Assembly (NCBI GenBank): GCA_041844915.1
Contig: JBGZBY010000048.1
Span: 1 to 64,000 of the forward strand
Length of the DNA: 64,000 nucleotides
DNA from: W11650 sp041844915
Lineage (GTDB): Bacteria > Bacillota > Clostridia > Lachnospirales > Vallitaleaceae
Direction: 5' to 3'
Positions 25,495 through 34,787 of the stretch are shown here, piece by piece. Under the pieces are notes generated by a model. The model worked only from the letters and a program-made list of their open reading frames with translations, had not been told where the DNA came from and did not search any database. How positions within the stretch are numbered: position 1 is the stretch's first letter; every line of letters begins with the position of its first letter. The position numbers and the translations under genes are program-made.

Positions 25495-26208
25495 GTGGCA
25501 AAAAAGATATTGGTTGTAGACGACGAAAAATTGATTGTCAAGGGCTTAAAATTTAGCCTAGAGCAGGACGGCTATCAGGTAGATACGGCGTTTGATGGAG
25601 AAAGCGCTTTGGAGCTGACAGAGAAAAGCGACTATGACTTGATTATTTTGGATGTCATGCTGCCGGGAAAGGATGGCATGGAGGTGCTTCGACAAATTCG
25701 TGAAAAAAGCATGATTCCAGTGATGATGCTGACAGCCAAGGGCGATGATATGGACAAGATCCTAGGGCTGGAGTATGGCGCCGATGATTATATTACCAAA
25801 CCCTTTAATATCCTAGAGGTCAAGGCTAGAATGAAGGCCATCCTAAGAAGAAATGAGTCGATGGCAGAGATTCGACGAGAGAAGGAGAAGCCGGTATTGG
25901 AGATTGATTTGCTGTCGCTTCATCCGGAGAGTCGTCAAGTATTTATGGATGAAAAGGAAATCATCCTGACGGTAAAGGAATTTGATCTGCTGGAGCATCT
26001 GATGCGTAATCCCAATAAGGTATATAGCCGTGAAAATCTGCTCAGCATTGTTTGGGGCTACGACTATCCCGGAGACGCCAGAACGGTAGATGTTCACATC
26101 CGCCGCCTCCGCGAAAAAATAGAAACCATCCCCAGCCAGCCCCAATACATCCTCACCAAATGGGGCATAGGGTATTACTTTACAATGAAAGCCCAGTCAA
26201 GCGACTAA
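25495..26208 (+). CDS. OmpR/PhoB-family response regulator
   Basis: A 237-residue two-domain regulator. Receiver: acidic pair D9/D10 (VVDDE), phosphoacceptor D53 (LIILDVMLPGKDG), T80 and K102 (ITKPFN). The C-terminal winged helix has LTVKEFDLLEHLMRNPNKVY and DARTVDVHIRRLREKIE, typical of PhoB/WalR-type binding to phased direct repeats. Start GTG 25495 has AAAGGAGGG upstream. It lies between comEA and a kinase gene; the last codons fall inside a sequence that is duplicated 192 bp downstream. It is the natural candidate to bind the 11-bp repeats at the comEA and 45-kb promoters, but this is inference. Confidence 0.95.
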   Translation: MAKKILVVDDEKLIVKGLKFSLEQDGYQVDTAFDGESALELTEKSDYDLIILDVMLPGKDGMEVLRQIREKSMIPVMMLTAKGDDMDKILGLEYGADDYITKPFNILEVKARMKAILRRNESMAEIRREKEKPVLEIDLLSLHPESRQVFMDEKEIILTVKEFDLLEHLMRNPNKVYSRENLLSIVWGYDYPGDARTVDVHIRRLREKIETIPSQPQYILTKWGIGYYFTMKAQSSD

Positions 26209-26499
26209 GCGAGGACAAGCGAAGCTTGGGCGGAGCTTAGGCATTTGACTGGCAAGGAGGTATGAGCAAAAAAGCAGAGCGAGCGAAGGGAGCGATGCGA
26301 TTTGCGAATAGCGCCGGAGATTGCGGGAGCGCGAAGCGCGGAGCAATCTGCTTTCATTGAGAACAGCCCAGAGCTGAAGTCGTCGCAGTCAAGCGACTAA
26401 GCGAGGGCAAGCGAAGCTTGACCGGAGCTTAGGCATTTGACTGGCAAGGGGGTATGAGCAAAAAAGCAGAGCGAGCGAAGGGAGCGGTGTGATTTGCGA
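26194..26499 (+). repeat. Direct repeat spanning the regulator-kinase junction
   Basis: A block of about 114 bp at 26194-26307 recurs at 26386-26499 (offset 192 bp) with about six differences. Copy 1 includes the regulator's last codons and stop (the CAAGCGACTAA end); copy 2 runs into the kinase start. The stretch between (26308-26385) has a GCGC-type inverted repeat. Together it forms a 285-bp gap where such gene pairs usually abut. Confidence 0.85.
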
Positions 26500-27891
26500 A
26501 AAAAAAGCATTCAAGATCAATTGAATATTGCTTTTGTATCTGTTGGTGTTTTCGGCATCTTAACGGCTACTCTGATCATGGCTTTTTTAGTATACAATAG
26601 CTATAATCGGGAAATGGAGCGAAAAATGGCAATGGAGGCAAATATGATCGCTACCGAGCTGGCAGCTCAAAATTTTTTTAATCGCTATTATTATGAAATT
26701 GAAAAGCTCTCTGTTTTTGCGGAGGTTAGCCATCGAGTACTGATTATCAACCGGCAGGCCAGCGTAATTTATGATACGGAGGACGCCGATCGGGGAAAGC
26801 TTTATGCGGTGCCGGAGGTAATCAGAGCCCTCAATGGGAAATCTTCTTATGCGTACGCTAAACAAAATGAGGTTCGGATGGTTGTGCTGCCGGCAAAGGC
26901 ACTAGATAGCGAAACGATTCTAGGCGTGGTGGTGGTTATGGCATCGAATCGAGAGGTGGTTGGAACACTGCGACTGATGGTTTATGCCGGACTTGGAATA
27001 ATCGTTTCCTTGATTATTTTGATTTTGATTGTTGGCTTTGGCTTATCCCGTTACATCACAAAGCCCTTTACTGAACTGACCAGACAGCTAAACCGTATCA
27101 AGGACGGCGGCTTTGATGAGATTAAGGAGGAGGACGGTGTCAAGGAGATTAACGAAATCATTTATGCAGCAAATCATATGATCCGCAATCTCAAGGATAT
27201 CGAAGAAAATCATAAGCAATTTGTGGCGAATGTCAGTCATGAATTAAAAACGCCGCTCAGCTCCATTAAGGTATTGAGTGACTCTCTGCTGGGACAGAGA
27301 GAAATTGACGAGGAGCTTTATCAAGAATTTTTACAGGACATCAGCAATGAGGTGGAAAGAGAAAATCTAATCATCAATGATCTGCTGACCTTGTCCAAAA
27401 TGGGGAATCAATCCAAGGCGCTTACGATCAAAGAACTGTCGGTTAATGAATTGATTGAAACGATTATGAAAAGACTGAAGCCTTTGGCGGATAAAAAAGG
27501 GATTCGGATGTTTTTTGAAAGCGGCCGAGAGATTCAGGCAGAATTGGATGAAACCCAGATTACTCTAGCATTCAGTAATTTGGTGGAAAATGCGATTAAA
27601 TACAATAAGGAGGAAGGGGTAATCCATGCCAAGCTGGATTCGGATTTGAAAAATTTTACAGTGGAAATCATTGATACTGGCATCGGAATTCCGGAGGAGG
27701 AAATTTACCGTATTTTTGATCGTTTCTATCGAGTGGATAAGGCGCGCTCCCGTGAAACCGGCGGAACGGGGCTGGGGCTGGCGATTGCCAGACAGGCTAT
27801 CTTGCTACATCAGGGCAGTATACAATGCAGCAGTGAGCTGGGCAAGGGCTCGGTATTTACCATTACCCTGCCTTTAAAATACCGCAGATGA
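26494..27891 (+). CDS. Sensor histidine kinase (PhoR/WalK-like)
   Basis: A 465-residue membrane kinase: transmembrane helix at about 15-35, an extracellular sensor of about 120 residues, second helix near 163-185, HAMP (YITKPFTELTRQLNRIKDGG), HisKA with H249 in FVANVSHELKTPLSSIKVLS, and an HATPase domain with NLVENAIKYN, DTGIGIPEEEIYRIFDRFYR and GGTGLGLAIA boxes. TTG 26494 is the first start in frame after the repeated segment, with GAAGGGAG upstream. The duplicated junction separates it from its regulator, which may alter their expression ratio. Its signal is unknown; a GerMN protein follows it. Confidence 0.93.
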   Translation: MRKKSIQDQLNIAFVSVGVFGILTATLIMAFLVYNSYNREMERKMAMEANMIATELAAQNFFNRYYYEIEKLSVFAEVSHRVLIINRQASVIYDTEDADRGKLYAVPEVIRALNGKSSYAYAKQNEVRMVVLPAKALDSETILGVVVVMASNREVVGTLRLMVYAGLGIIVSLIILILIVGFGLSRYITKPFTELTRQLNRIKDGGFDEIKEEDGVKEINEIIYAANHMIRNLKDIEENHKQFVANVSHELKTPLSSIKVLSDSLLGQREIDEELYQEFLQDISNEVERENLIINDLLTLSKMGNQSKALTIKELSVNELIETIMKRLKPLADKKGIRMFFESGREIQAELDETQITLAFSNLVENAIKYNKEEGVIHAKLDSDLKNFTVEIIDTGIGIPEEEIYRIFDRFYRVDKARSRETGGTGLGLAIARQAILLHQGSIQCSSELGKGSVFTITLPLKYRR

Positions 27892-27968
27892 GGTCATGCC
27901 GAAAAGCGAGGGGCAATAAATTTTAAAGAAAACCGGCTTATAAGCTGTTTGGGGAGGAGGGACGAGGA

Positions 27969-28898
27969 ATGAATGGAAAGAAGGGCGTGCTGCTGTTTTT
28001 ACTGCTTTTTTTGGGAATTTTCCTAGTTCTGAGAATTTTGCATTCCGAGCAGGCAAGAGAGTTGGTGCGGATTGCGCTGCCGGATGAAAACGGCAATTGG
28101 CACCGAATCCAAACGGAGATTCCAACACTTGCCAGCCAAGAGAATTTGGAAAAGGCCATGAGCTATCTTTCGGCTGGCTTTCCAGAGCTGGGACTTTTGC
28201 CGGCACTTCCAGAGGGCGCGGCGTATTACAGCATTTTCGTTAGGGATGAGGGTCTTTTGGAGATTAACTTTAAGCAGGGATATTTGCAAAGCTCCGACCT
28301 GCAAAGAGGATTGTGCGAAGCGGCAATGATGCATACCTTTGCCGACTTTTCCGGAATTAATCGAATGTATCTTTATGAAGAAGGAATTCCACTGTCATCC
28401 TTAAATCGCAATTCTGTTTTTGGCAGGACAAAAGAGGAGGCGTATTTGTCCTTTGCCGACAGTGTTTCGCAGGAGATTACAGAAATGGAAACGCTTTTTT
28501 TGTTTGAAAGCAGGAAGGGAAAGCTGGTTGAGGTAAAAAAGGCAATTTCCAGACCAGTTTATGAAGGAAGGGGAAAAGCGTTGCTCCTTGCCTTGCAGCG
28601 GGAGGCGGAGCAGGAAGGGAAAACCGGCCTGCTGGATGCCGGCATTGGAATCAATGCTGTACGGATTCGTGCGCAGGTGTGCTATGTGGATTTTGATCAG
28701 GAATTTGTGAAGGCCTATTCGGAAATGGGAGCCAATAAGAATTATTTGATTTATTCGATTGTGAACAGCTTGACTTCCATGGATAATGTGGAGTATGTTC
28801 AATTTTTGATCAATGGCGAAAATCCGGAAAAGTACAATGAAACAAAGGCGTTAAAAGGGATGTATCGCAAAAATTTAGTATATGTCGAGGCACTCTAG
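27969..28898 (+). CDS. GerMN-domain membrane-anchored protein
   Basis: A 309-residue protein with an N-terminal membrane anchor (VLLFLLLFLGIFLVLRIL) and two GerMN-like repeats, each with the family's YFxD-type strand: AAYYSIFVRDEGLLEINFKQ and later VRIRAQVCYVDFDQEFVKAY followed by IYSIVNSLTSMDNVEYVQFL. GerMN domains occur in GerM (sporulation and peptidoglycan) and LpqB-type proteins, and are exported. There is no lipobox Cys. It follows the kinase gene, as LpqB follows MtrB, so it may modulate that kinase. A GTG/ATG region with GAGGAATG precedes the start. Confidence 0.8.
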   Translation: MNGKKGVLLFLLLFLGIFLVLRILHSEQARELVRIALPDENGNWHRIQTEIPTLASQENLEKAMSYLSAGFPELGLLPALPEGAAYYSIFVRDEGLLEINFKQGYLQSSDLQRGLCEAAMMHTFADFSGINRMYLYEEGIPLSSLNRNSVFGRTKEEAYLSFADSVSQEITEMETLFLFESRKGKLVEVKKAISRPVYEGRGKALLLALQREAEQEGKTGLLDAGIGINAVRIRAQVCYVDFDQEFVKAYSEMGANKNYLIYSIVNSLTSMDNVEYVQFLINGENPEKYNETKALKGMYRKNLVYVEAL

Positions 28899-29043
28899 AA
28901 GGCTTTACCGGAGCAATCAGAAAGGAAAGTCTTGGAAGGCTTTTAGAGAAGATTCCAGAAGGAAGGTCGTGAAAGGAACAAATACTCTTTAAACAGAAGG
29001 CAGCAGGATGGAAACAAAGCCTTGCTTGGAGAAAGGAGGCAGT

Positions 29044-31284
29044 ATGAGGAAAGCAAAAGAGCGGGAACATTCGGAGAAAGGCCGGCGGAGTTGCAAGCCG
29101 GAGGAAATTGCAGCAGAGGGCGCGGAAAAGCTTCCGGGACGACAAACGGGAACGACGGGTAGACTAAAAAACAGAGCGCTGTTCTTATTTTTCATTTATC
29201 TATTGTGTCTTTTGGCCAGATATTACCAGATGGAGCAGCAAAGTCATGAGCTGGATGAACTGGCGGGGCGCGGCTGCGAGGTCAGTGGAAGGATTATTCA
29301 GCAAAAAAAGCAGGGCTCCGGTTACGAATACCATATTCAGTCAGAAGCAATTACATTTGAGGAAAAAATCATATCTTCTCATCTCAAATTTCAATTTTAT
29401 TCCCCCCAAAGCATTTCCATAAACAGTAGGGTTAAGGTAGCAGGGCAGCTAGCTCTTTTTCAGCTGCCCAAAAATCCGGGAGAATGGAACAAGAGAAATT
29501 ATTATAAGGCAAAAAATATTTATTATCACCTAAAAAAAGCAGAACTATTGAGCGCCGAGGCGGCGGAAAAATCACTTGTTCAGGAAGCGCGGCATTGGGT
29601 GGAAAAACAAAGCCGGCTTTTTTTGCCGGAAAAGGAGCGCCACTTGTTTATCAGCTTGTTTTCAGGGGATCGCAGCGAGCTGGAGCCGGAACTTACGGAG
29701 AATTTTAAAAAATCGGGGATTAGTCATGTCCTAGCAGTATCAGGGCTTCATGTCGGCTTATTGATTATGCTTTTGAATATTGGTCTGAAAAGATTGCCGC
29801 TGCCTTATGGGGCGCAGCTTTTTCTGATGCTGGCGGTTCTTTTTGGCTATGTGCTTTTTACCGGCGGACAGGCGTCAATCCTTCGGGCGGTGCTGATGTT
29901 TGCCATTATGGAAGGAGCTTATTTTCTCGATCGGGCAAAAGACCCGAAAAGAGCTTATGCGGCGGCATTGCTGATATTGCTTTTTTATAATCCCTTTTAT
30001 CTCTACGATATCGGTTTTTTGCTTTCATTTATCAGTGTTGGAGCAATATTATTTTTATATCCTTTTCTGCTGGCGGATAAGCCCAGACCGATACAAATGG
30101 CGGGCTTGACAGTGGTGCTTCAAATTGCGCTGCTACCTCTTTTCAGCTTGTATTTTTATCAATTTTCTTTGGTTGCGGTACTGGCGAATCTGTGGGTGGT
30201 ACCGGCGATTTCCTGCTTTTTGGCAAGTTCTGTTGTCGCCCTGATTTTCAGCAGCATTTCGTTGACGCTGGCAAGGCTTGCGGTGGGAGGTGGATATTAT
30301 GCGGCGCAGGTGGGGCTTTGGCTGACGGATTGGCTGGCAGAGCTGCCCTTTAGCTCGGTGCCGATCAGAGCAATGCAGAGCTGGGAGATTATACTATTTT
30401 ATGGTATTATTTTAGCAGCATTAATCAGCCGAAGAAAAAAGCTGCTCTGGGGGCTGCTGTTTTCTCTGGTGATTTTTATTCCATACACTTGGCAGCCGCG
30501 GCTAATTATGCTTGACGTCGGGCAGGCCGAGTCGATGGTGGTGGAGTATCGCAATAAAACAATTGTTATTGATACGGGGTTGGCCTCCAATAAAAGCACA
30601 GCCGCTTATTTGCGCTATCGAGGGAAATACAAAATCGATATGCTGCTGCTATCGCATTTGGATCAAGATCATGCCGGAGGACTTTCGCGTCTGCTGGAGG
30701 ACTATGAAGTGGGGAGCATCGGCATTTCCGCAGGCTATCGGGAGCTGACACAGGAGGAGGCGGAGATTCTAGGTATGGAAAAGGTTCGAGCCAGCTATTT
30801 ACAGCTAAAGAAACTTGCTCAAGGGCGTGGAATTCCTCTGCTCTATTGGCAGGCGGGAGATTACTTTGAAATTGCCGAATTGCAGTTTCGCTTTCTTTAT
30901 CCGGCGGCCGAGGAAAGGATTTTTTGCAGCAATGATTTCTCTTGGGTGGCGGAGATGCGATACGGCGCGACTGCTGTTCTCTTTACCGGCGATATAGGCG
31001 AAGAAGTAGAAGCCCTTTTGCTGGAGCGAGGACTGATTTCTCAGGCTACGGTGCTAAAGACGGCGCATCATGGCTCTAAAAATTCGAGCGGAGCAGAGTT
31101 TTTGGAAAGAGTAAAGCCCGCGCTTGCAATCATTTCCTGCGGAGAGTATAATAGGTATGGCCATCCCTCGCCGCTTTTGTTGCAGGAACTAAGAAAGGGC
31201 GGAGCAGAGATTCGAGTAACGGCTTGGGATGGAGCTATAGATTTGCGATTTTCCCGAAACAGAGAGGTGATTATAGATGAGTAA
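29044..31284 (+). CDS. comEC: ComEC/Rec2 DNA-uptake channel
   Basis: ComEC (746 aa) is the membrane channel that carries single-stranded DNA inward during transformation. Order: basic N-terminus, membrane segment, an OB-like DUF4131 region (SGRIIQQKKQGSGYEYHIQ), the Competence transmembrane domain (HVLAVSGLHVGLLIMLLN and ILRAVLMFAIMEGAYFLDRA), and a C-terminal metallo-beta-lactamase domain with LLSHLDQDHAGGLSRLL and LFTGDIGEE, KTAHHGSKNSSG. The metal-binding HxDxDH-like motif reads HLDQDH. I choose ATG 29044 with AAAGGAGG upstream; an ATG at 29008 also fits. holA overlaps its end by 8 bp. Confidence 0.92.
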   Translation: MRKAKEREHSEKGRRSCKPEEIAAEGAEKLPGRQTGTTGRLKNRALFLFFIYLLCLLARYYQMEQQSHELDELAGRGCEVSGRIIQQKKQGSGYEYHIQSEAITFEEKIISSHLKFQFYSPQSISINSRVKVAGQLALFQLPKNPGEWNKRNYYKAKNIYYHLKKAELLSAEAAEKSLVQEARHWVEKQSRLFLPEKERHLFISLFSGDRSELEPELTENFKKSGISHVLAVSGLHVGLLIMLLNIGLKRLPLPYGAQLFLMLAVLFGYVLFTGGQASILRAVLMFAIMEGAYFLDRAKDPKRAYAAALLILLFYNPFYLYDIGFLLSFISVGAILFLYPFLLADKPRPIQMAGLTVVLQIALLPLFSLYFYQFSLVAVLANLWVVPAISCFLASSVVALIFSSISLTLARLAVGGGYYAAQVGLWLTDWLAELPFSSVPIRAMQSWEIILFYGIILAALISRRKKLLWGLLFSLVIFIPYTWQPRLIMLDVGQAESMVVEYRNKTIVIDTGLASNKSTAAYLRYRGKYKIDMLLLSHLDQDHAGGLSRLLEDYEVGSIGISAGYRELTQEEAEILGMEKVRASYLQLKKLAQGRGIPLLYWQAGDYFEIAELQFRFLYPAAEERIFCSNDFSWVAEMRYGATAVLFTGDIGEEVEALLLERGLISQATVLKTAHHGSKNSSGAEFLERVKPALAIISCGEYNRYGHPSPLLLQELRKGGAEIRVTAWDGAIDLRFSRNREVIIDE

Positions 31285-32266
31285 GAGCTTGGAAAAGGCT
31301 TTGGCAGAGAGGAAGAAGCTGTTTTTGCTGTACGGGCAGGAGCAGTACTTGCTGGAAAAGAATACAGAAAAGGTCATAGCCGCCTATTTGCAGGCCGAGG
31401 AAATGGACTTGAATCTGGAAGTATTGGAAGCGCTGCCTAAGGATATGTATGAGCTGCTGAACAAATGCGATACTCTGCCTTTTATGGCGGAATATCGAGT
31501 GATTGTTTTGAAGGATACAGGGATTTTTGAGTATAAGGATAAAAATGCACTGGACAGTTTTGCGCAAAAAATAGAGCGCCTACCGGAAAGTACGGTTTTA
31601 ATCATTAAAGAAAAAACGGTGGATAAAAGGAAAAAGCTGTTTAAGCTTTTCCAGACAATAGGATTTTTGGAGGAATATAATTTTTTGGAGGAGGAGCAGC
31701 TGATTCAATTTTTGGGGAAGTGGTTTTATCGCTATGATTTGAGGATTAAAACGGCTACGGCAAGGCTGCTTTTGCAAAGGGCGGGAATCGAACTGTCCGG
31801 TCTGTTGAAGGAGTGCGAGAAGTTGGCTTCCCTAGCAGAGGATACGATTACGGATGAGCTGGTAACAGCCTTGGTTGCCGAGCGACTGGAATCCAAGATA
31901 TTTCAGCTGACGGACGCTCTGGCCAAAAGAGATCGGCAGGCGGCCATGGAGAATTATCATATTATGCTGCAAAACCGAGAATCGCCGAATGGCATTCTTT
32001 TTATGATCGGAAGGCAAATTCGGCAGATTACTATTGCCAAAGGATTGGCGGCCGGCAGAGCTTCATCGGCAGAAGCGGCAAAGCTTTTGGGAGTACCCTC
32101 CTTTGTGGTGAATAAGCTGATGGCACAGGCGCGACTCTTTTCACAGGAGGAGTTAAATCTGCTGCTTAAGGAGATTCTTCAGTTGGAATGGGATTTTAAA
32201 AGAGGCAGGACAGAGCTGGAAACGGGAATTGCGCTACTGATTATCGGAGCAACGCAAAAAGTGTAG
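31277..32266 (+). CDS. holA: DNA polymerase III subunit delta
   Basis: HolA is the clamp-loader delta subunit that opens the beta clamp. The 329-residue protein starts SLEKALAERKKLFLLYGQEQ, with the LLYGxExxL opening of the family, and shows PFMAEYRVIVLKDTGIF, ILFMIGRQIRQITIAKGL and LLKEILQLEWDFKRGRTELE. The ATG overlaps the comEC stop region by 8 bp, the common comEC-holA pairing. The usual downstream rpsT is absent; instead a convergent gene follows after a terminator. Confidence 0.93.
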   Translation: MSKSLEKALAERKKLFLLYGQEQYLLEKNTEKVIAAYLQAEEMDLNLEVLEALPKDMYELLNKCDTLPFMAEYRVIVLKDTGIFEYKDKNALDSFAQKIERLPESTVLIIKEKTVDKRKKLFKLFQTIGFLEEYNFLEEEQLIQFLGKWFYRYDLRIKTATARLLLQRAGIELSGLLKECEKLASLAEDTITDELVTALVAERLESKIFQLTDALAKRDRQAAMENYHIMLQNRESPNGILFMIGRQIRQITIAKGLAAGRASSAEAAKLLGVPSFVVNKLMAQARLFSQEELNLLLKEILQLEWDFKRGRTELETGIALLIIGATQKV

Positions 32267-32296
32267 GGAGAAGGAGGCGCTGTGGCAAAAGCTTAA

Positions 32297-32399
32297 AAAA
32301 ACAGGGGCTGCTATAGCTTAAGTTTTTCAGGCAAGAGATGGGGATTTTTCCCTAAAGGCTTGGTGAAAATCTTATTTTGTAGCAGATCCTACTGTTTTT
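32297..32399. terminator. Bidirectional terminator between holA and the permease gene
   Basis: AAAAACAG (32297-32304) pairs with CTGTTTTT (32392-32399) and CTGCTA (32308-32313) with TAGCAG (32380-32385). The T-rich right end serves the plus strand and the A-rich left end gives a U-run on the minus strand. It also holds a small GGGGA-T-CCC hairpin. It lies between convergent genes. Confidence 0.65.
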
Positions 32400-32406
32400 A
32401 CACATA

Positions 32407-33630
32407 TTATTTGTCGTGAAGCCCATAGGGAAGCTCGCTGGGCTTGTCAGCCTGCGACTCCGGACAGCCATCGGGATATTTTGCCCGATATTGTTTGTTT
32501 AAATAGCGATCGACAATGTTTTTCAGGATGGTAAAGATTGGCACGCCCAAAAACATTCCTACGAAGCCGAACAGCTTGCCGAACAGGAAGATAGAGAAAA
32601 TCACGGAAATCGGTCCTAGGCCAACGGACTGACCGAAGATTTTGGGCTTTAGAATATTACCATCAAATTGCTGAATGACCAAGATCAAAATGGCAAAGGT
32701 CAGGGCTTTGACGGGATCGACAAATATGAGCAGAGCAAAACCGACAATCCCTCCGATGATAGGGCCAAAATAAGGAATAATATTGGTTACGCCAACGATA
32801 ATACTGATCAATACCGCATAATCTATGCGCAGAATCAGCATCGCCAGAAAGGTCAGCATTCCGATAATCAGAGCGTCGATGATACTGCCGATAATAAAGC
32901 CGTTAAAAATAATATGACTGTCCGCCATAATTTCCAAAAGCCCTTCCGCATTTTTAGGAGAGAACAGCGAACGGACAAAGCGTTTAGAGGAGGCGGCAAG
33001 CTTTTCCTTGCTGGCCAGAAGATAAATTGCCAGGATCATACCTAGAATCACATTTAAAAAGCCGGAAGCAAAGCGGGACAAAAAGTCGATCAGAGAAGGG
33101 ATGATGCCGGAAAGCAGATCTGAAACGGAATTGACCGTTTCTTTGATGTTGAGATTGTCCAGTAAATAACGATTGAACAGGGTCGTGTCAATGACAATGG
33201 GCGTGTTAAAAAGCTGAAGCTCCTGCGTTTGCAGCATTTTTTCCAATTCTGGCACATAATTATTGAATTGCTGTACCAGCCGAGTAACATCGCGAATGCT
33301 TTGAAAAATCTGGGGAATGACAAAAGAAAGCAGCAGGATAGAAAGACCGAATACGCTGATATAGGAAATCGTGATGGAAATGAAGCGTTTATACCGAGGG
33401 CTGCTTAGCTTGCCAAGTAAGGTGCCTTCGATCAGGTCGATCAGCGGATATAAAAAATAAGACAGCAAAAAAGCAATAAAGAAAGGAACCAGCGCGCTCA
33501 CAATGGTCGAGTAAATCTGCTGGTTGACGGTTAAATTGTCGGTAATTTTGTAAATGCCGTAGCAAATGATAAAGACAATTATGATATAGGCGGAAATAGT
33601 GGTATACTTTTCATTCCATTTGATTTTCAT
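32407..33630 (-). CDS. AI-2E-family transporter (PerM/YdiK-like)
   Basis: A 407-residue integral membrane protein with eight predicted helices. Family marks: the N-terminal pair of helices, VPFFIAFLLSYFLYPLIDLI, the long periplasmic-type segment, and the C-terminal GVTNIIPYFGPIIGGIVGF and PKIFGQSVGLGPISVIFSIF. Members include TqsA, Na+/H+ antiporters and lipid-related PerM; substrate cannot be told. The ATG has AGGAG about 5 bp before it on the minus strand. The gene is one of few on the minus strand, together with rlmH to its right, and is convergent with holA. Confidence 0.9.
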   Translation of the reverse strand: MKIKWNEKYTTISAYIIIVFIICYGIYKITDNLTVNQQIYSTIVSALVPFFIAFLLSYFLYPLIDLIEGTLLGKLSSPRYKRFISITISYISVFGLSILLLSFVIPQIFQSIRDVTRLVQQFNNYVPELEKMLQTQELQLFNTPIVIDTTLFNRYLLDNLNIKETVNSVSDLLSGIIPSLIDFLSRFASGFLNVILGMILAIYLLASKEKLAASSKRFVRSLFSPKNAEGLLEIMADSHIIFNGFIIGSIIDALIIGMLTFLAMLILRIDYAVLISIIVGVTNIIPYFGPIIGGIVGFALLIFVDPVKALTFAILILVIQQFDGNILKPKIFGQSVGLGPISVIFSIFLFGKLFGFVGMFLGVPIFTILKNIVDRYLNKQYRAKYPDGCPESQADKPSELPYGLHDK

Positions 33631-33802
33631 AGGGGCTCCTGTTTTATGAGTCAGAGTTTAATGTAGGTTTGAAATTTACTTTTGCCTGCGGCATGCCTTG
33701 TTGTTCAGGTTTTTCGCCTAAAGCGGCAATTTTTAAGCCCTGCGAAGGCCTTTTGGCGGATTTTTTACCGCCCTTCCTCGGTGAGCGCAGGCTTTTTGGT
33801 TT

Positions 33803-34201
33803 TTATTTATGATAGCTGTGGTTATGGATAATGCGAAACGCCCGATAGAGTTGCTCCGCCAAAACAACGGCCAGAAGCGAATCGGAGAGCTTGGCATGGC
33901 TAAGAGAAAGGCATGACTCGGCATACTCCGGTACATTGGTTAGAGCAAAGCAGAGCTGTGCTTGACCGCAAAGCCCGTAATGGCTTATCTGTTCGGCAAA
34001 GGCCTCCGAAGAAAGCATAGCGGCCTTGGCATTCCCACTGGTGATCGTCAGAAGCTGAGCAGAAGCGGGGATTTGGCGAAGAGATGCGGCCGAAAGAAAT
34101 TTGATTTTGCAATATCGGCTCAGTCTTTTTTCGTATTCCCGAACCGCATCCAGATAAGGCGATTCCAGTCTTTTTTGGGGGAAGATGCAGGTGATGTTCA
34201 T
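33803..34201 (-). CDS. rlmH: Divergent RlmH-type SPOUT methyltransferase
   Basis: RlmH methylates pseudouridine 1915 in 23S rRNA. This protein (132 aa; usual about 159) keeps the opening MNITCIFPQK, the YEKRLSRYCKIKF segment and the C-terminal EQLYRAFRIIHNHSYHK, where YRA..I...PYHK is the family signature. The middle differs: the glycine-rich SAM loop (GGxxG) is not found (CFALTNVPEY there), and the usual HQLxR stretch reads SDSLLAVV. The SAM-binding knot may be lost. Start ATG at 34201 has TGAGGTAG upstream; the preceding in-frame ATG at 34234 has none. It may be a pseudogene in waiting or a changed function. Confidence 0.75.
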   Translation of the reverse strand: MNITCIFPQKRLESPYLDAVREYEKRLSRYCKIKFLSAASLRQIPASAQLLTITSGNAKAAMLSSEAFAEQISHYGLCGQAQLCFALTNVPEYAESCLSLSHAKLSDSLLAVVLAEQLYRAFRIIHNHSYHK

Positions 34202-34544
34202 AGCTACCTCATAAAGATAAAATATATTTTTCACTTGCCGAAGCGGCGCTTTAAGCTATATTCTGCCGAAGCTAAGAAAATAAAGCGAAAATAGGGGCGG
34301 CTCGCCGATGGAAAAGGCAGATAAAAAGCAGCTCCTTCGCTTGCAGATAAGGCGCAAAAGGCGCAGGCAAGTAGTGAAATCATTATTCATCATATCAGAA
34401 AAGCAGATGGAATACAATTAGGAAATCGTTATAAACAAGGAAAAATTTGAAAATTTTGATCCTTTTGAGCCGGCGCATATCGGTAATGGGATTTTTCATA
34501 AAGTCTTTCAAAAGATAGGACTAGATAAATTTTCAAAAATATGA

Positions 34545-34641
34545 TATACTGTTAAAAGATAAAAAACAGGTATTTACCGCCCTTTTGGGATAAAAGACGA
34601 TTGCTGAAAAGGTGAGAGGTAAGGATTTTTTCCTGTTTTTT
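34545..34641 (+). ncRNA. Candidate small RNA or attenuator upstream of tsaB
   Basis: An extended -10 (TATGATATACT, 34540-34550) is followed about 10 bp later by a hairpin-forming stretch. AAAAAACAGG (34561-34570) pairs perfectly with CCTGTTTTTT (34632-34641), and within it TTACC pairs with GGTAA and CCTTTT with AAAAGG. The right arm ends in six T residues, so a transcript of about 85 nt would end here. It could be a stand-alone small RNA or the terminator of a leader ahead of tsaB. I recognise no known RNA family. The rest of 34202-34787 holds no gene I can support. Confidence 0.5.
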
Positions 34642-34787
34642 AAAAAAATATTTAGGGATAAAGGCTCAAAAAAGAAAAATTTTCTTAGAGATAATGTCAT
34701 GACTGGCGAGGGCTTTCGACGGCTTGCCAGATACCTTCTTTACAAAGAGGCGTGAACAAAAGGAAAGCATTGAGCAGAGGTTTAACA

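Noticed and set aside
34557..34641. SRP RNA or preQ1/c-di-GMP riboswitch
   Set aside because: None of the conserved loops (such as the SRP GGAA-type loop) are found.
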